Below, piece by piece: positions 14,551 through 16,517 of a stretch of 16,517 nucleotides of DNA (within the stretch, counting starts at the first letter, position 1; the number at the start of each line of letters is the position of its first letter). This stretch comes from an uncultured Microbacterium sp. Lineage in GTDB: Bacteria; Actinomycetota; Actinomycetes; Actinomycetales; Microbacteriaceae. The stretch lies in assembly GCF_943912325.1 (NCBI RefSeq), contig NZ_CALTTX010000058.1, forward strand, positions 1 to 16,517, given 5' to 3'. The position numbers and the translations under genes are program-made. Under the pieces are notes generated by a model. The model did not search any database and was not told the DNA's origin. It saw only the letters and a program-made list of their open reading frames with translations.

Positions 14551-15194
14551 CGCGCGATCCTCCAGCGGCGCTCGAGATAGCGCTGCAGCTGACCGAGCAG
14601 CAGCACGAGAATGACGAAGACGACCATGACCCACACGAGGGTGAGGAGCTGGTTCTCGCCGAGTTCAGACATGTTGTTGCGAATGCTGCCGAGGTTCATG
14701 ACCGAGAACCCCGCGGCAACGGTGGTGTTCTTGAGCAACGCGATCAGCACGCTCATCATGGGTGGCACGACCGAGCGCGTCGCCTGCGGCAGCACGATGA
14801 GTGACATCACCTGACCGAATGACAGCCCGATCGCTCGCGCCGCCTCGGCCTGGCCGACGGGCACCGTGTTAACACCCGCGCGGATGGTCTCGGCGACGTA
14901 GGTCGCGGTATAGATCCCGATACCGATGATGGCGAGCGTCGTAAAATCGGCGCGGCCCGGAAAGAGCAGAGGCACGCCGAAGGCGAAGAAGAACAGCACG
15001 AGCGTCAGCGGAGTGTTGCGGATCCAGTTGACATAGACCGCGCCGACCGCGCGAGCGATCGGCACGGGTGAGACGCGCGCGGCCGCAACAATGAGACCGA
15101 GCACGAGCGCGATCGCTCCGCTCGCGAAGAACAGCAGAAGCGTTCCCCCGAGGGCCTGCCCCCACAGATCGGGGTGGCCGAAGATGATGTCCAC
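14547..15194 (-). CDS. gluC: Glutamate ABC transporter permease (GluC-like)
   Basis: This 215-aa permease subunit pairs with GluD in the membrane. Hydrophobic segments lie near 15-39, 62-78, 84-103, 143-163 and 183-202. The EAA loop reads G-V-N-T-V-P-V-G-Q-A-E-A at 107-118, then A-I-G-L-S and a closing L-P-Q at 135-137. N-T-P-L at 60-63 is also typical of the His/Glu permease group. The start is GTG at 15194-15192, with AGGACGAG a few bases upstream as ribosome binding site. It is separated from gluB by an 87-bp gap holding a strong hairpin with a U/C-rich tail, and overlaps gluD by ATGA. The permeases are therefore probably made in smaller amounts than the binding protein. Confidence 0.92.
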   Translation of the reverse strand: MDIIFGHPDLWGQALGGTLLLFFASGAIALVLGLIVAAARVSPVPIARAVGAVYVNWIRNTPLTLVLFFFAFGVPLLFPGRADFTTLAIIGIGIYTATYVAETIRAGVNTVPVGQAEAARAIGLSFGQVMSLIVLPQATRSVVPPMMSVLIALLKNTTVAAGFSVMNLGSIRNNMSELGENQLLTLVWVMVVFVILVLLLGQLQRYLERRWRIAR

Positions 15195-15230
15195 CGGTAC
15201 TCGTCCTGTCTCGTGTGTGCGGTCGTGGCG

Positions 15231-15275
15231 TCAAAGAAGAAGAGGTGGGGGCGAAGCGGATGCCCCGCCCCCACC
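15231..15275 (-). terminator. Terminator-like attenuator between gluB and gluC
   Basis: On the minus strand GGTGGGGGCG (15275-15266) pairs perfectly with CGCCCCCACC (15253-15244), a 10-bp GC-rich stem with a 12-nt loop. It is followed directly by TCTTCTTCTTTGA (15243-15231). A strong hairpin with a pyrimidine/U-rich tail inside an operon is expected to stop part of the transcripts or to protect the 3' end of the gluB message. Confidence 0.7.
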
Positions 15276-15281
15276 GTTCGA

Positions 15282-16187
15282 TCAACCGGCGGCGTCGACC
15301 GGCGGCTGCGACGGGGTCACGCCCGACTTGCCGAGGTTGTGGTCGAAGATCGCCGTCCAGGTGTCGCCACCGTCGGTGAAGAGCTTGTTGACGAACTCCT
15401 GGAACGCCGTGTCGCCCTTCTGCAGGCCGACGCCGTAGCGCTCCTCGCTGAACGGCTCGCCCGCGATCTTGAGCTTGTCGGGGTCCTGGGCCGCGTAGCC
15501 GAGCAGAATCGCCTCGTCGGTCGTGACCGCGTCGGCCTGGCCGTTCTCGAGCTGCTGCACGCACTCGGAGTAGGTGCCGAACTCGACGGTCTTTGCCGGC
15601 GTCTGCTCCTTGATGCGCTGGATCGAGGTCGACCCCGTCACGGAGCAGACCGTGTCGTCCGCCGTCAGCGAGTCCTTGCCCGTGATCTTGGTGTTGTCGG
15701 CCGCGACCAAGAGGCCCTGACCCGTGATGAAGTACGGGCCCGCGAACGCAATCTGGTCCTTGCGCTTGTCGGTGATCGAGTAGGTGCCGACGTAGTAGTC
15801 GATGTCACCGTTGACGATCGCCTGCTCGCGGTTGGCCGACGGAATCGCCTTGAACTCGACCTTGCTCGTGTCGGTCGGGTCATAGCCGAGCGATGCCGCG
15901 ATCCACCGCGCGATGTCGACGTCGAAGCCCGAGCGCTCACCCGTCGTGGGGTTGAGGTAGCCAAGGCCCGGCTGGTCCTCCTTGACGCCGATGACGATCT
16001 TGCCGGCGCTCGTGATGCTCTCGAATGTGGGGCTGTCGGCGATCTCGACGCCCGAGGCGACGGTGTAGGGCGGCCAGTCGCCGCCTTCGCTGGGCGCCGC
16101 ACCGGGCGTGCCGCTGTTGCACGCCGTGAGGGCGAGGGCGGCAACGGCCATTCCCGCTGCTGCCCCGATGTAACGGATCTTCCGCAT
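15282..16187 (-). CDS. gluB: Glutamate-binding lipoprotein (GluB-like)
   Basis: This is the extracytoplasmic solute-binding protein that captures glutamate (or a related acidic/polar amino acid) and delivers it to GluC-GluD. The 301-aa precursor starts M-R-K-I-R-Y, has a hydrophobic signal segment at 8-21, and a lipobox L-T-A-C with the lipid-anchored Cys at 23. A Gly/Pro/Ser linker follows. The mature part is a bacterial extracellular solute-binding family 3 domain, with G-V-K-E-D-Q-P near 67-73, F-D-V-D-I-A-R and later D-A-V-T-T-D-E. The start ATG 16187-16185 is preceded by an unusually good ribosome binding site, GGAGGAGA (16200-16193), which decides against the upstream in-frame start at 16256. 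It lies between gluA and the attenuator hairpin. Exact ligand identity is inferred. Confidence 0.93.
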   Translation of the reverse strand: MRKIRYIGAAAGMAVAALALTACNSGTPGAAPSEGGDWPPYTVASGVEIADSPTFESITSAGKIVIGVKEDQPGLGYLNPTTGERSGFDVDIARWIAASLGYDPTDTSKVEFKAIPSANREQAIVNGDIDYYVGTYSITDKRKDQIAFAGPYFITGQGLLVAADNTKITGKDSLTADDTVCSVTGSTSIQRIKEQTPAKTVEFGTYSECVQQLENGQADAVTTDEAILLGYAAQDPDKLKIAGEPFSEERYGVGLQKGDTAFQEFVNKLFTDGGDTWTAIFDHNLGKSGVTPSQPPVDAAG

Positions 16188-16192
16188 GTGAT

Positions 16193-16200
16193 TCTCCTCC
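16193..16200 (-). promoter_or_regulatory. Strong ribosome binding site of gluB
   Basis: GGAGGAGA on the minus strand is close to the full anti-Shine-Dalgarno complement and lies about 8 nt from the gluB ATG. It is much stronger than the sites of the neighbouring genes, which fits the need for excess binding protein. Confidence 0.7.
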
Positions 16201-16207
16201 TTGTGGG

Positions 16208-16227
16208 TATCGCACCGGGGTGCGATA
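16208..16227. promoter_or_regulatory. Perfect 9-bp dyad between gluA and gluB
   Basis: TATCGCACC and GGTGCGATA are separated by 2 nt, making a 20-bp palindrome 7 bp upstream of the gluB ribosome binding site. A near-copy of its left half with flanks lies at 16248-16262 (13 of 15 bases identical to 16207-16221). As DNA it could be an operator. As RNA it forms a stable hairpin that could end gluA decay or control gluB translation. Confidence 0.55.
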
Positions 16228-16265
16228 TCTGCTCCGCCGCGCTCTTGGTGTCGCACGGGGGTCTG

Positions 16266-16517
16266 TCAGTGCGTCAGGAGCTTCGAGAGGAAGTCCTTCG
16301 CACGGTCGCTCTGGGGAGTCGTGAAGAACTCCTCGGGGGTGCCCTCTTCGACGATCTCGCCGTCGGCCATGAACACGACGCGATCGGCGGCCTTGCGGGC
16401 GAAGCCCATCTCGTGAGTGACGACGATCATCGTCATGCCGTCTTCGGCGAGCTCGGTCATGACGTCGAGCACCTCGTTGATCATCTCGGGGTCGAGCGCC
16501 GAGGTCGGCTCGTCGAA
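16266..16517 (-). CDS. gluA: Glutamate ABC transporter ATP-binding protein (GluA-like), C-terminal part
   Basis: This is the cytoplasmic ATPase that powers the importer; only the last 83 residues are in the window and the frame runs off the right edge. The visible part begins with the Walker B region and D-loop F-D-E-P-T-S-A-L-D-P, followed by the H-loop in V-V-T-H-E-M-G-F-A (switch histidine), then R-V-V-F-M-A-D-G-E-I-V-E-E-G. The end is D-F-L-S-K-L-L-T-H. These are standard for polar-amino-acid ABC ATPases. The gene is followed after 78 bp by gluB. Walker A and the signature motif lie outside the window. Family is certain; the symbol rests on the operon context. Confidence 0.92.
   Translation of the reverse strand, partial: FDEPTSALDPEMINEVLDVMTELAEDGMTMIVVTHEMGFARKAADRVVFMADGEIVEEGTPEEFFTTPQSDRAKDFLSKLLTH

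Noticed and set aside
15195..15240. A separate gluC promoter starting with TTGACG
   Set aside because: TTGACG is present near 15229-15235 on the minus strand, but no acceptable -10 follows at 16-18 bp.

Overview
The window is a dense, high-GC stretch of an actinobacterial chromosome. Frequent GTG starts, strongly GC-biased third codon positions and the order glutamate ABC transporter - pheST - argCJBDF...argH point to a Gram-positive, high-GC actinomycete. Microbacteriaceae is my best guess, from recalled synteny and protein flavour rather than a search. All genes but one lie on the minus strand, so the biological reading direction is right to left.

Read right to left, 16517-13630 carries a glutamate-type ABC uptake system: the end of the ATPase gene gluA, the lipoprotein binding-protein gene gluB, and the permease genes gluC and gluD. 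A dyad separates gluA from gluB and a terminator-like hairpin separates gluB from gluC, so expression is probably graded within the operon. A second hairpin separates gluD from pheS. From 13574 to 9973 lie pheS and pheT, the two subunits of phenylalanyl-tRNA synthetase.

From 9940 back to 8609 the order is interrupted by the only plus-strand gene, a DUF222/HNH endonuclease of the 13E12 type. It converges on pheT with a shared hairpin and is divergent from argC. From 8323 to 398 lies the arginine cluster argC-argJ-argB-argD-argF, joined by four successive 4-nt stop/start overlaps. After argF comes an unexpected multispanning membrane protein (DUF418 / heparan-alpha-glucosaminide N-acetyltransferase-like), then argH. 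The regulator argR and argininosuccinate synthase argG, which complete this cluster in many other actinobacteria, are not here. A partial small hypothetical gene runs off the left edge.

Functionally, the transporter brings in glutamate. ArgJ, ArgB, ArgC and ArgD turn glutamate into N-acetylornithine through acetylated intermediates, and ArgJ recycles the acetyl group. ArgF makes citrulline, and ArgH releases arginine from argininosuccinate made by an ArgG encoded elsewhere. Most of the window is ordinary core metabolism. The accessory or odd parts are the HNH gene with its low-GC leader, the membrane acyltransferase-like gene inside the arginine operon, the intergenic RNA/DNA dyads of the glu operon, and an over-represented GGATGC/GCATCC hexamer. 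I found no CRISPR array, tRNA, rRNA, insertion sequence or clearly new multi-gene system.
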